A stretch of 64,000 bases of DNA from Rhodococcus globerulus NBRC 14531 (GTDB lineage: Bacteria > Actinomycetota > Actinomycetes > Mycobacteriales > Mycobacteriaceae). Position numbers and translations under genes: made by a program. Shown here in pieces: positions 8,696-16,845 of this stretch. Each line of letters opens with the position of its first letter. Within the stretch, counting starts at the first letter, position 1. A model generated the notes under the pieces. It had not been told where the DNA came from and did no database searches. It worked only from the letters and a program-made list of their open reading frames with translations. The DNA lies in the NCBI RefSeq assembly GCF_001894805.1, contig NZ_BCWX01000004.1, forward strand, positions 310,001 to 374,000, read 5' to 3'.

Positions 8696-9885
8696 CGGGG
8701 CAGGTCCTTCCAGGCGATGTCCTTGTCGACGCGATGCTCGGGCGGCAACCCGAGTACACGTTCTGCGATGACGTTGCGCAGGATCTCGGACGTTCCGCCC
8801 TCGATCGAATTGCCCTTGGCTCGCAGATACCGGTAGCCGGGTTCACGCCCGGTGAAGTCGACAAAATCCGGACGACGCAGCGTCCAGTCGTCGTACCGCA
8901 GCCCGTCTTCGCCGTGCATTTCCAGCTCGAAACCTGAAATCTGCTGTGCCAAGCCTGCAAACGCCAGCTTCATTCCCGAACCTTCAGGCCCCGGTTGGCC
9001 GGCGGCAAGCTGTTGGCGCAGACGCTCACCCGTCAGACGCGCGACCTCCGATTCGGTCCAGAGCCGCATCAACTCGTCGTGCATCGCCGGGTTACGCAGC
9101 TCAGGCTCGTCGCGCCAGGCCTGCGCAACCTTTCCGATCATGCCGCCCTCACGCGGTGCACCCGAACCGATGGCCACCCGTTCGTTGTTCAGGGTGGTGG
9201 TTGCAACCTTCCATCCCTGTCCTTCGCCGCCCAGCCGGTTGGCATCCGGAATCCTGACGTCCGTGAGGAATACCTCGTTGAACTCAGCCTCACCGGTGAT
9301 CTGGCGGAGCGGCCTGACATCAACTCCGGGATCGGTCATGTCGCAGATGAAGTAGCTCAATCCTGCGTGTTTGGACCGCTCCGGATCAGTCCGGGCAACA
9401 AGAATCGCCAACTGAGCGTTCTGAGCCCCCGACGTCCAGACCTTCTGCCCGTTCACTATCCAGTCGTCGCCGTCGCGGACAGCCCGGGTGGCGACGGCAG
9501 CCAGGTCCGATCCTGCGCCCGGCTCACTGAAGAGCTGGCAGTACACCGTTTCGGATGTCCACAACGGCCGCAGGAATTTTCGTTTCTGCTCTTCGGTGCC
9601 GAACGCTGCGATGGTGGGCGCAGCCATGCCGAGGCCGATACCGTTCTTGCCGGTGTCCGGCCCCGGGGCTCCCGCTGCCGCCAATTGCGCGTTGATCTGT
9701 CGCTGAAAGCTCTGTGGCAGATCAAGACCGCCGTGGCCTTCGGGAAAGTGAACCCACGCCAGTCCGGCGTCGAATCGTGCGGCGAGGAAATCCGATACTG
9801 ATACAGCATTCGGATCATTTTCCGCGAGAAGCGTGTTCACTTTGGCGGTGAGGTCACGCGATACTGCTTCTTCGTCGAAAGCCAT
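8692..9885 (-). CDS. Acyl-CoA dehydrogenase, probable catalytic subunit
   Basis: A 397-residue FAD enzyme that should introduce the alpha,beta double bond in an acyl-CoA. Visible are the FAD-binding YCQLFSEPGAGSDLA, the loop WIVNGQKVWTSGAQNA, and the C-terminal GNSIEGGTSEILRNVIAERVLGLP, whose EGG glutamate is the expected catalytic base. ATG 9885 is used because AAGGA sits six bases upstream; a second ATG at 9891 would collide with that site. It is translationally coupled to the partner subunit downstream (4-bp overlap). Confidence 0.88.
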   Translation of the reverse strand: MAFDEEAVSRDLTAKVNTLLAENDPNAVSVSDFLAARFDAGLAWVHFPEGHGGLDLPQSFQRQINAQLAAAGAPGPDTGKNGIGLGMAAPTIAAFGTEEQKRKFLRPLWTSETVYCQLFSEPGAGSDLAAVATRAVRDGDDWIVNGQKVWTSGAQNAQLAILVARTDPERSKHAGLSYFICDMTDPGVDVRPLRQITGEAEFNEVFLTDVRIPDANRLGGEGQGWKVATTTLNNERVAIGSGAPREGGMIGKVAQAWRDEPELRNPAMHDELMRLWTESEVARLTGERLRQQLAAGQPGPEGSGMKLAFAGLAQQISGFELEMHGEDGLRYDDWTLRRPDFVDFTGREPGYRYLRAKGNSIEGGTSEILRNVIAERVLGLPPEHRVDKDIAWKDLPR

Positions 9886-9919
9886 GCCCATTCCTTCGGT
9901 TCGAGCGGTGAGCGGACAG

Positions 9920-10678
9920 TCAGTCCTTGGGTCCACCGGCGACGTAGACGACCTGACCGGAAACGAAGCCTGCGCCTTCGCTGACGAAGAACGACGCGGT
10001 GTGCGCGATGTCCTCGGGCTGTCCGACGCGGTTGACCGGAATCTGCGAAGCGGCAGCGGTCTTGAAGTCCTCGAAGCCGACTCCCATGCGCTCGGCCGTT
10101 GCGGCGGTCATTTCGGTTTCGATGAATCCGGGGGCAATGGCGTTGGCGGTGACACCGAACTTGCCCAGTTCGAAGGCCAGTGTCTTGGTGAATCCCTGCA
10201 TTCCCGCCTTCGCTGCGGAGTAGTTGACCTGTCCGCGGTTGCCGAGAGCCGACGTGCTCGAGAGGTTGACGATACGGCCGAACTTCGCTTCCACCATGTA
10301 CTTCTGCACCGCGCGCGACATGAGGAACGCTCCGCGCAGGTGGACGTTCATCACCGAGTCCCACTCAGCAACGCTCATCTTGAACAGAAGGTTGTCGCGG
10401 GTGATGCCTGCATTGTTGATCAGTACGGTCGGCGAACCGAGTTCTGCTGCCACCCGCTCCACTGCTGCGGCGACCGACTCTTCGTCGGAAACGTCAGCGC
10501 CGACGGCCAGGGCTTGCCCGCCTGCGGCCTTGATCGCGTCGACGGTTCCGGCACACGCTGCTTCGTCGAGGTCGAGCACGGCAACGGCAAAGCCGTCTTC
10601 CGACAGTCGCTTGGCCACTGCCGCACCGATTCCGCGTGCTGCACCCGTGACAATTGCGGTTCTACGTTCCTGGCTCAC
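9920..10678 (-). CDS. FabG-like SDR, 3-oxoacyl/3-hydroxyacyl reductase
   Basis: A 252-residue classical SDR with TGAARGIG, NNAGITRDNLLFKM and YSAAKAG, very close in pattern to beta-ketoacyl reductases (FabG/PhaB). In this operon it most likely interconverts 3-hydroxyacyl-CoA and 3-ketoacyl-CoA before the thiolase. It follows the phosphotransferase gene after 45 bp, the largest gap in the operon, and lies 34 bp before the next dehydrogenase gene. Confidence 0.85.
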   Translation of the reverse strand: MSQERRTAIVTGAARGIGAAVAKRLSEDGFAVAVLDLDEAACAGTVDAIKAAGGQALAVGADVSDEESVAAAVERVAAELGSPTVLINNAGITRDNLLFKMSVAEWDSVMNVHLRGAFLMSRAVQKYMVEAKFGRIVNLSSTSALGNRGQVNYSAAKAGMQGFTKTLAFELGKFGVTANAIAPGFIETEMTAATAERMGVGFEDFKTAAASQIPVNRVGQPEDIAHTASFFVSEGAGFVSGQVVYVAGGPKD

Positions 10679-10723
10679 TGGCCCTCCATGATTTCGTGAT
10701 TCGACGGATACCGGACGATCTCG

Positions 10724-11740
10724 TCAGATCCCGGCCTGATCTGCAATTTCCCTGGCTTTTGCCACCAAGGCGTCAATACGTTCCACTGTGGGAGTTCCAC
10801 TCTCGGCCGCATTCTGCGGTTCGTCGCGGGCACGACGCATCACGCCTTCGGCGATCACCGCAATCTTCCACAGGCCCAAGGTGTGCCAGAACTTCAGCGC
10901 AGCCGGATCTCTCCCGGTGGCGTCGAGGTAGATTTGGGAGATCTCGTCTCGCGACGGGAATCCGGGTAGCGCCGACGCCGGGAAATCGCCGCCGGTGTTC
11001 TCCCCCGCCGCCGGCCAGTACGCCAACAAGCTTCCGACGTCTGCCAATGGATCGCCGAGTGTGCAGAGTTCCCAGTCGAGCGCCGCGACAACCTCCCCGC
11101 TGCTCGCCGAGGTGATCACGTTGCGTAGGTGAAAGTCGCCGTGCACCAACGTGGTCTCGGTGTGTGCCGGCTGCGCTGCAATCAGACGTTGGGTGAGATC
11201 GTCCAAATCAGGACATTCCCGTGTCTTCGACTGTTCCCACTGTCCACCCCAGCGCTTCAACTGGCGTGCGGCGTAAGGCTTGTGGCTTGCAAGGTCGTCG
11301 AGCCCGGCTTGCTTCAGATCGACGGCGTGTATCTTCGCCAGCGTCTGAGCGAGCGAGATGCCGATTGCCCGGCGACGATCCTCCGACAACGCCTCGGCAA
11401 GTGGCATCCGGTCGACAACTTCGCCGTCCACGAACTCCATGAGCAGCAACGGAACTTCGGTGACAGCCGGGTCCTCGGTCAACCCGAACACGCGAGGCGA
11501 GGGTACATCCGTGGATTCGAGAGCGCTCAGGATTCGAGCTTCGCGCGCCACGTCGTGAGCCGAGGCCAGCAGGTGACCGAGCGGTGGGCGTCGGAGCACC
11601 CAACGGTTACCGTCCTGATCACGTACCAGGTACGTGAGGTTGGACTGCCCCAGGCCGATTCGATCGAAGGACAACGGCCCGGTGAAGTCGATCCCCAGGC
11701 CTGCGATCCACCCGGTGACCGCTTCGGTATCGAGTCCCAC
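10724..11740 (-). CDS. APH-type phosphotransferase, ACAD10/11 kinase-domain-like (LvaA-like)
   Basis: A kinase-fold protein of about 338 residues. It has the FDRIGLGQSNLTYLV nucleotide loop, the WVLRRPPLGHLLASAHDV segment characteristic of ACAD10/11-associated kinases, the catalytic HGDFHLRN and the metal-binding LDWELCTLGDPLADVG. Aminoglycoside resistance is unlikely in this context. In mammals this domain is fused to an acyl-CoA dehydrogenase (ACAD10/11); in Pseudomonas putida LvaA phosphorylates 4-hydroxyvaleryl-CoA. Here a separate ACAD10/11-like dehydrogenase lies two genes upstream in the same operon, suggesting phosphorylation of a hydroxyacyl-CoA. The start is uncertain: GTG 11740 follows CGGAG closely, while an upstream ATG at 11809 would overlap the preceding SDR gene. 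Confidence 0.82.
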   Translation of the reverse strand: MGLDTEAVTGWIAGLGIDFTGPLSFDRIGLGQSNLTYLVRDQDGNRWVLRRPPLGHLLASAHDVAREARILSALESTDVPSPRVFGLTEDPAVTEVPLLLMEFVDGEVVDRMPLAEALSEDRRRAIGISLAQTLAKIHAVDLKQAGLDDLASHKPYAARQLKRWGGQWEQSKTRECPDLDDLTQRLIAAQPAHTETTLVHGDFHLRNVITSASSGEVVAALDWELCTLGDPLADVGSLLAYWPAAGENTGGDFPASALPGFPSRDEISQIYLDATGRDPAALKFWHTLGLWKIAVIAEGVMRRARDEPQNAAESGTPTVERIDALVAKAREIADQAGI

Positions 11741-11750
11741 TACTCCGACG

Positions 11751-12533
11751 CTAGCCACCGACGGACGCTCCGCGCCGGAACGGGAGCGCGTCACCCAACA
11801 ACTGGCCACCGTCGATGGTCATAATCTCACCGGTAATCCACTGGGCTGCATCCGAAACCAGGAAGGCGATGGCAGCAGCGATGTCTTCCGGTTCACCGAT
11901 GCGTCCGAGTGCAGTCGACGCGGATACCGCTTCTTCATGTTCTTTCCACAGAGCTTCGGCGAGTTTGGTTCTCACCACTCCCGGAGCAACGGCGTTGACA
12001 CGAATCTTCGGCGACAGTTCGAGCGCTAATTGTTTGGTGATGTGGATCAGCGCGGCTTTCGACGCGTTGTAAGTTCCGATTCCGGCCTCGAACGCCATGC
12101 CGCCGATCGAGGCGGTGTTGACCACGGAACCACCGTGCTCACTCATCCAGGCTCGGGCCGCCAGCCCGGTCCACAGGACTGGAGCCCACACGTTGACGTC
12201 GAAGGTCTTGGCAAAGCGCGAGTGATCCTGGTTGATTATCGGCCCGAATGACGGGTTGGTGCCCGCGTTGTTCACCAAGATGTCGAGACTGCCGAAACGC
12301 TCGATCGTCTGCTCGACGCACTTGCGGGCAGCATCCTCGTCCGTCGCGTGAGCGCCGACGCCGATCGCGTTGCCGTTCACCTGTGCGGCAGCGGCATCTG
12401 CGGATTCCTGTGAGCGCGAGGTCAGTACGACGTTTCCGCCCGACGCCGCAATCGCCTGCGCGGTCGCGAGGCCGATGCCACGCGACGCGCCGGTGACGAT
12501 CGCAGTCTTGCCTGTGAGGTCCAGTCCTGCCAT
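11751..12533 (-). CDS. SDR family oxidoreductase
   Basis: A 260-residue classical SDR with TGASRGIG, NNAGTNPSFGPIINQDHSRF and the catalytic YNASKAA. The C-terminal VSDAAQWITGEIMTIDGGQLLG closes the cofactor/substrate pocket. It begins one base after the stop of the acyl-CoA dehydrogenase gene and sits between the dehydrogenase and the kinase. It could reduce a 4-oxo or 3-oxo acyl-CoA, the role LvaD has in the levulinate pathway, but the substrate cannot be read from sequence. Confidence 0.85.
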   Translation of the reverse strand: MAGLDLTGKTAIVTGASRGIGLATAQAIAASGGNVVLTSRSQESADAAAAQVNGNAIGVGAHATDEDAARKCVEQTIERFGSLDILVNNAGTNPSFGPIINQDHSRFAKTFDVNVWAPVLWTGLAARAWMSEHGGSVVNTASIGGMAFEAGIGTYNASKAALIHITKQLALELSPKIRVNAVAPGVVRTKLAEALWKEHEEAVSASTALGRIGEPEDIAAAIAFLVSDAAQWITGEIMTIDGGQLLGDALPFRRGASVGG

Positions 12534-12534
12534 G

Positions 12535-13755
12535 TCAGTTCGCCTTGACTTCGCGGTACTTGCGCAGCTCCTGCTTGGCGATGGCGCGCTTGTGTACCTC
12601 GTCCGGGCCGTCGGCGAGCCGAAGGGTGCGCATGTGGGCGTATGCCATTGCGAGCGGGAAGTCGTCCGTCACGCCGCCGCCGCCGTGAACCTGGATGGCG
12701 CGGTCGATGATCTTGAGCGCGATGTTCGGGGCCGCAACCTTGATGGCCGCGATCTCGGTACGTGCTTCCTTGTTGCCCACCATGTCCATCATGTGTGCGG
12801 CCTTGAGCGTGAGTAGCCGAACCATTTCGATGTCGATGCGCGCCTCGGCGATCCAGTCCTGGATGTTGGCGTTGTCGCTGACGGGCTTTCCGAAGGTGAT
12901 GCGGGTGGATGCGCGCTTGCACATCAGTTCCAGTGCGCGCTCGGCCATTCCGATGGCACGCATGCAGTGGTGGATGCGGCCGGGGCCGAGGCGGGCCTGG
13001 CTGATCGCAAAACCTTCACCCTCGCCGGCGAGGATGTCCTTGGCCGGTACGCGTACGTCCTCGAAGGTGATCTCGCCGTGTCCCTCGCGGTCCTGGTAAC
13101 CGAAGACGGGCAGGTTACGCACGATGGTGACGCCGGGAGCGTCGATCGGCACGACCATCATCGACTGCTGGCGGTGCGTCGCGGCATTGAAGTCCGTCTT
13201 GCCCATCACGATCAGAACCTTGCAGTTCTGGTGCAAAGCGTTGGAAGCGAACCACTTACGGCCGTTAAGTACGTACTCGTCGCCATCGCGATCCATGCGG
13301 AGCTGGATGTTGGTGGCGTCGGAGCTGGCAACCTCGGGTTCGGTCATGGCAAAGGCAGACCGGATTTCGCCTTCGAGAAGCGGCTTGAGGTACTTCTCCT
13401 TGTGCTCGTCGGTGCCGAAGAGCGTGAGCACCTCCATGTTTCCCGTGTCCGGAGCGGCGCAGTTGGTGGCTTCGGAAGCCAGGTGGCTGCGGCCCATGAT
13501 CTCCGCGAGCGGTGCGTATTCCAGGTTGGTCAGGCCGGGGCCCCATTCGGGGTGCGGGTGAAAGAGGTTCCACAGCCCACGCGCCTTGGCTTCCTTCTTC
13601 AAGTCGTCGATGATCGGCGGCTGGAAGTGCGGGTTACCGGACTCACGCATCTGCGCTTCGTAGACCGCTTCGGCCGGATAGACGTGCTTGTCCATGAAGT
13701 CGAGCAGTTCGGCCTGGTACTTCCTGGTGCGATCCGAGAACTCAAAGACTGACAT
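12535..13755 (-). CDS. Acyl-CoA dehydrogenase, ACAD10/11-like (LvaC-like)
   Basis: A 406-residue dehydrogenase of the ACAD10/11 branch. It begins [24 protein letters not shown] and ends with [20 protein letters not shown], where typical acyl-CoA dehydrogenases have YEGTSQI-like motifs. Family members act on 4-phospho- or 4-hydroxyacyl-CoA together with an APH kinase (ACAD10/11, LvaC). ATG 13755 has AGGAG five bases upstream; an in-frame codon upstream at 13818 would run far into the enoyl-CoA hydratase gene. Pairing with the kinase at 10724-11740 in one operon is the key context clue. Confidence 0.88.
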   Translation of the reverse strand: MSVFEFSDRTRKYQAELLDFMDKHVYPAEAVYEAQMRESGNPHFQPPIIDDLKKEAKARGLWNLFHPHPEWGPGLTNLEYAPLAEIMGRSHLASEATNCAAPDTGNMEVLTLFGTDEHKEKYLKPLLEGEIRSAFAMTEPEVASSDATNIQLRMDRDGDEYVLNGRKWFASNALHQNCKVLIVMGKTDFNAATHRQQSMMVVPIDAPGVTIVRNLPVFGYQDREGHGEITFEDVRVPAKDILAGEGEGFAISQARLGPGRIHHCMRAIGMAERALELMCKRASTRITFGKPVSDNANIQDWIAEARIDIEMVRLLTLKAAHMMDMVGNKEARTEIAAIKVAAPNIALKIIDRAIQVHGGGGVTDDFPLAMAYAHMRTLRLADGPDEVHKRAIAKQELRKYREVKAN

Positions 13756-14542
13756 GTGAACTCCTGACAGAGAGGGAAGGAAAATTAGGTGGCCGACGCT
13801 CCAGATGACTCGCGACACCTTCGACGACGTCCGGTCCGCGAAATGCGTTGACCATGAGCATTTCCGCGCGCTGCGTGGATTCGTCGAACGTGCCGGTCTC
13901 GTCGGCGCTCAGCTGGGACTTCATGACCGACAACGAGGTCGGCGAGCAGTTGGCCGCAATTTCTGCGGCGTAGGCAACCGCTGCTTCTACGACATCACCG
14001 TCGACCAGGTGGTCGATCAGTCCGATGCGGTAGGCCTCGTCGGCTCCGACCATTCGACTCGACAGCAGTAAATCGGTGGCCCGACTCCGGCCGACAAGTC
14101 TAGGCAACGTCCATGAGATGCCGTACTCGGCGATCAACCCGCGCTTGGAAAATGCGGTGGTGAATCGTGTTGCAGACGAACCGAATCGAACGTCGCAGTA
14201 CAGCGCTTCCACAAAACCAAGTCCGGCCGCTACTCCGTTGATCGCGCCGATCAACGGCTTACGTAGCGACGTGGGAAACTCGCGAGGCCGAGGCCGCACC
14301 AGATCCTCGTCGGAAACGTCGCCGACGTTCTTCAGGTTGCTCAGATCTGCACCCGAGCAGAATCCGCGACCCGCACCCGTGATCACGATTGCCCGGACGT
14401 CGGGATCGTCGTCCGCGGCGGCCAGTAGATCGAAGTACACGTCCTCGAGTTCGTTTGTCCAGGCGTTCAGGACATTCGGACGATTGAAAGTCAGCAGCAG
14501 GACGGACCCACGCTGCTGCGAAAGTACAAGTTCCGGAATCAT
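13742..14542 (-). CDS. Enoyl-CoA hydratase/isomerase family protein
   Basis: A 266-residue crotonase-fold protein with the oxyanion-hole segments [14 protein letters not shown] and [13 protein letters not shown], and the active-site region [14 protein letters not shown]. It should hydrate an enoyl-CoA in the operon's beta-oxidation route. The C-terminus extends about 12 residues past the usual KRPPxF end and overlaps the next gene's start by 14 bp. Its ATG overlaps the stop of the upstream SDR gene (ATGA). Confidence 0.87.
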   Translation of the reverse strand: MIPELVLSQQRGSVLLLTFNRPNVLNAWTNELEDVYFDLLAAADDDPDVRAIVITGAGRGFCSGADLSNLKNVGDVSDEDLVRPRPREFPTSLRKPLIGAINGVAAGLGFVEALYCDVRFGSSATRFTTAFSKRGLIAEYGISWTLPRLVGRSRATDLLLSSRMVGADEAYRIGLIDHLVDGDVVEAAVAYAAEIAANCSPTSLSVMKSQLSADETGTFDESTQRAEMLMVNAFRGPDVVEGVASHLERRPPNFPSLSVRSSHVSL

Positions 14543-15360
14543 CGCGTTCCGGCGAGCAACGACGCCTGGTAACGGCGCATTCCGCTGAGCCAGCGATCGT
14601 AATCAGCGCCCTTCTGCCGGTACATGTCCAGTACCTTGGGGTGCGGGAGGATGAGGAAGTGCTCGGCGTCCATTGCAGCCAACACGATTTCGGCGCACTG
14701 GTCGGGCTCGATCACCTCGCCGGCCGCAAGGACAGCTCCCGTCGCAGCGACTCCGAGGGGATCACCGGTCTCTTTCCCTTCGTAGAGGAGCTTGGTGTTG
14801 ACACCCATCGGACACAGACAGCTGACTCGGACGCCCTTATCTCCGTATGTCATCGACAGCCACTCGGCAAAACCCACTGCCGCATGCTTGGTAACCGAGT
14901 ACACCGCCGACCCGACCTGCGTGAGCAGGCCGGCAGCCGAAGCGGTGCTGACGAAGTACCCTTCGCCGCGCTCGACCCATCCGGGAACCAACAAACGAGC
15001 AGCTCGAATGTGGGCCCGCACATTGATGTCGAAGGCTACGTCCCAGCCGTCCTCGTCGACGTCGAGACCGAGGCCGCCGGTGATACCGGCATTCGCGAAG
15101 TAGAGATCAACGGGACCGAAAGCCTCCTCGGCCTGCGCGATCAACCCCTCGATCACACCGGCGTCTGACACGTCGCCACCGGCGGAGACCGCCGATCCTG
15201 GGTGCCCTGCGTTGACCGCGTCGGCCACAGCGGCAGCTGCATCGGCATTGAGATCGGCCACAACTACGCGGGCGCCCTCCGCCGCCAACTTCCTGGCGAG
15301 CGCTCCCCCGATACCGCCGCCACCTCCGGTGACAATTGCAACCTTCTGGGCGACCTTCAT
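14539..15360 (-). CDS. SDR family oxidoreductase (first gene of the catabolic operon)
   Basis: A 273-residue classical SDR with TGGGGGIG, FANAGITGG and YSVTKHA. The region after the active site (YEGKETGDPLGVAATGAVLAAGEVIEPD) and the tail PKVLDMYRQKGADYDRWLSGMRR match SDRs found next to CoA-ester degradation genes in actinobacteria. As first gene it is transcribed from the promoter at 15361-15504, which carries the TetR-type operator at 15428-15443. Translation of the ECH gene is coupled through an ATGA overlap. Confidence 0.87.
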   Translation of the reverse strand: MKVAQKVAIVTGGGGGIGGALARKLAAEGARVVVADLNADAAAAVADAVNAGHPGSAVSAGGDVSDAGVIEGLIAQAEEAFGPVDLYFANAGITGGLGLDVDEDGWDVAFDINVRAHIRAARLLVPGWVERGEGYFVSTASAAGLLTQVGSAVYSVTKHAAVGFAEWLSMTYGDKGVRVSCLCPMGVNTKLLYEGKETGDPLGVAATGAVLAAGEVIEPDQCAEIVLAAMDAEHFLILPHPKVLDMYRQKGADYDRWLSGMRRYQASLLAGTR

Positions 15361-15427
15361 TGGCGATTCCTCTCGCTTGCATTCACCGAAAGCTTTTACC
15401 GTGATCCACGTCTCTTGTCATGTATAG

Positions 15428-15443
15428 TTGAATCCGGCGTCAA
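15428..15443. promoter_or_regulatory. Operator copy 1 (TTGAA-N6-GTCAA) before the catabolic operon and maoC
   Basis: The 16-bp element TTGAATCCGGCGTCAA is an imperfect palindrome with half-site TTGAM. It lies 68 bp before the SDR start and 62 bp before the divergent MaoC start. Two more copies lie at 16769-16784 and 19853-19868. The shared core TTGAAnnnGGyGTCA points to one regulator, most simply the TetR at 16031-16735. Confidence 0.65.
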
Positions 15444-15504
15444 CTTCAACCGTCGCCGCTGGAATCTATTTTCCAACCTCCTGAACTGCGAGTAAAGGAC
15501 CACG

Positions 15505-15981
15505 ATGACTGAAGAGCACTTGCCCGTCCGCCCGTCCACGTTTGCCGAGCTCGAGAAGTTGATCGGCCAGGAACTGGGCCCCACCGAGTGGTACGAGATC
15601 ACGCAGGATCGCATCGACGCTTTTGCCGCGGTCACCAACGATCACCAGTGGATTCACGTCGACCCAGAGCGTGCGGCGGCGAGCGCATTCGGCACCACCA
15701 TCGCGCACGGACTTTTCAGCCTCTCACTGGGTCCACAGTTCTCCTCCCAACTCCTGGCCTTCGACGGCTTTGCGCACAGCCTCAACTACGGATACGACAA
15801 AGTGCGCTTCCCCGCCCCGGTCCCGGTGGGCTCGCGACTGCGGATGCGCTCAACCGTGGTGTCCGCCGAGCAGTTGCCTGGCGGTATCCAGGTAAAGACG
15901 CGCCAGGTGCTCGAGCGCGAAGGTTCCGACAAGCCTGTGGCCGTCGCGGAAGCGGTAGCTCGCGTCGTCGAGAAGAGCTGA
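15505..15981 (+). CDS. MaoC family (R)-specific enoyl-CoA hydratase/dehydratase
   Basis: A 158-residue single hot-dog-domain protein of normal length for MaoC-type R-hydratases. The catalytic Asp/His pair is visible in NDHQWIHVDPERA, and the conserved TTIAHGLFSLSL follows. It should hydrate a trans-2-enoyl-CoA or the reverse. The ATG has AAAGGAC seven bases upstream. It is transcribed divergently from the 11-gene operon across the region with operator copy 1, so it probably belongs to the same regulon. Confidence 0.88.
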   Translation: MTEEHLPVRPSTFAELEKLIGQELGPTEWYEITQDRIDAFAAVTNDHQWIHVDPERAAASAFGTTIAHGLFSLSLGPQFSSQLLAFDGFAHSLNYGYDKVRFPAPVPVGSRLRMRSTVVSAEQLPGGIQVKTRQVLEREGSDKPVAVAEAVARVVEKS

Positions 15982-16030
15982 GACGATTTTCGAGGCGCGC
16001 CCTGAGCACTCTCGACCAGGGCGCGCTTCG

Positions 16031-16735
16031 TCAGCTCCGCCTCGGGAACTTCAGCGCATTGGCCCACAGATCCGTCACGGTGCCGACAATCTCGTCGAAT
16101 TCGACCGGCCTGCCTTCCACTCGCCCGTCACCCAACGTGAATACACTGTGGGCAAATCGACTCACCATGCCGGACAATGCCATTGACGTAAGCAGAGGAT
16201 TCAAGCCGGGATCAACGACACCACGTTCTTGCAGTTCGGCGATACCTCGCGCGTTGCGCAGAATAAATGCATCTGCCCGCTCGTTGCGAATCCTGCGGAA
16301 CTCCGGGTCGATACTGGCAACTTGCTCCATCAATCCCATCAACTTTGCATTCCGTTGATATGCCGCAAGATACGCCCGATTACTTGCCTCAAGAATGGCA
16401 TATGGATCGTCAGTGCCCGCAACCCTACCGATGCCCGGATGCATCATTTCCTCACGAGCTACCTCGAGGACGGCCGCAAAAACTTCTTCCTTGTTGGCAA
16501 AATAGGTGTAGAAGGAACCGGTAGCACACCCAGCTTCCTTCGCTATATCTATCAATCGCGCATCCAAATAGCCGGCCCGCTCGAAAACCACACGTGCAGA
16601 GGCGATCAGCGCAGCCCTGGTGCGAGCACCCCGTTCGGTGCTCGGCGGATCACGATGCCCCGCCGGCGGAGCAAGAGGCAGTTCGGATATCCGCGAGTCG
16701 TCATCCACCACGCTACTCACCTTTCCGAAGTTCAC
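16031..16735 (-). CDS. TetR family regulator, probable controller of the catabolic regulon
   Basis: A regulator of up to 234 residues. A TetR HTH domain lies at about residues 38-85 (TRAALIASARVVFERAGY, then IDIAKEAGCATGSFYTYFANKEEVF), followed by an all-helical ligand-binding domain. The ~30-residue N-terminal extension is unusual. The start used is GTG 16735; GTG 16711 with GGAAAGG upstream would be equally plausible. It is divergent from the CoA ligase with operator copy 2 between them, and two more copies precede the catabolic operon and the MFS gene, so autoregulation and repression relieved by an acyl-CoA is the expected mode (inference). Confidence 0.87.
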   Translation of the reverse strand: MNFGKVSSVVDDDSRISELPLAPPAGHRDPPSTERGARTRAALIASARVVFERAGYLDARLIDIAKEAGCATGSFYTYFANKEEVFAAVLEVAREEMMHPGIGRVAGTDDPYAILEASNRAYLAAYQRNAKLMGLMEQVASIDPEFRRIRNERADAFILRNARGIAELQERGVVDPGLNPLLTSMALSGMVSRFAHSVFTLGDGRVEGRPVEFDEIVGTVTDLWANALKFPRRS

Positions 16736-16768
16736 TGCTACTGAGGGATATTCACGACAAACTCAATG

Positions 16769-16784
16769 TTGACACCGAGTTCAA
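16769..16784. promoter_or_regulatory. Operator copy 2 (TTGAC-N6-TTCAA) between TetR and CoA ligase genes
   Basis: TTGACACCGAGTTCAA reads on the other strand as TTGAACTCGGTGTCAA, matching copy 1 in all ten arm positions (TTGAA/GTCAA). It lies 34 bp before the regulator's GTG and 62 bp before the CoA-ligase ATG, placed to control both. Confidence 0.65.
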
Positions 16785-16845
16785 GTGTACGCTCGGCAAG
16801 GACATCAGGACACACAATCGGTCGATTCTCCTGAAAGGCATATCC

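Noticed and set aside
10724-11740. Aminoglycoside resistance gene reading of the APH-type kinase
   Set aside because: The fold is shared, but the WVLRRPPLG segment and the acyl-CoA operon point to the ACAD10/11-associated kinase group.
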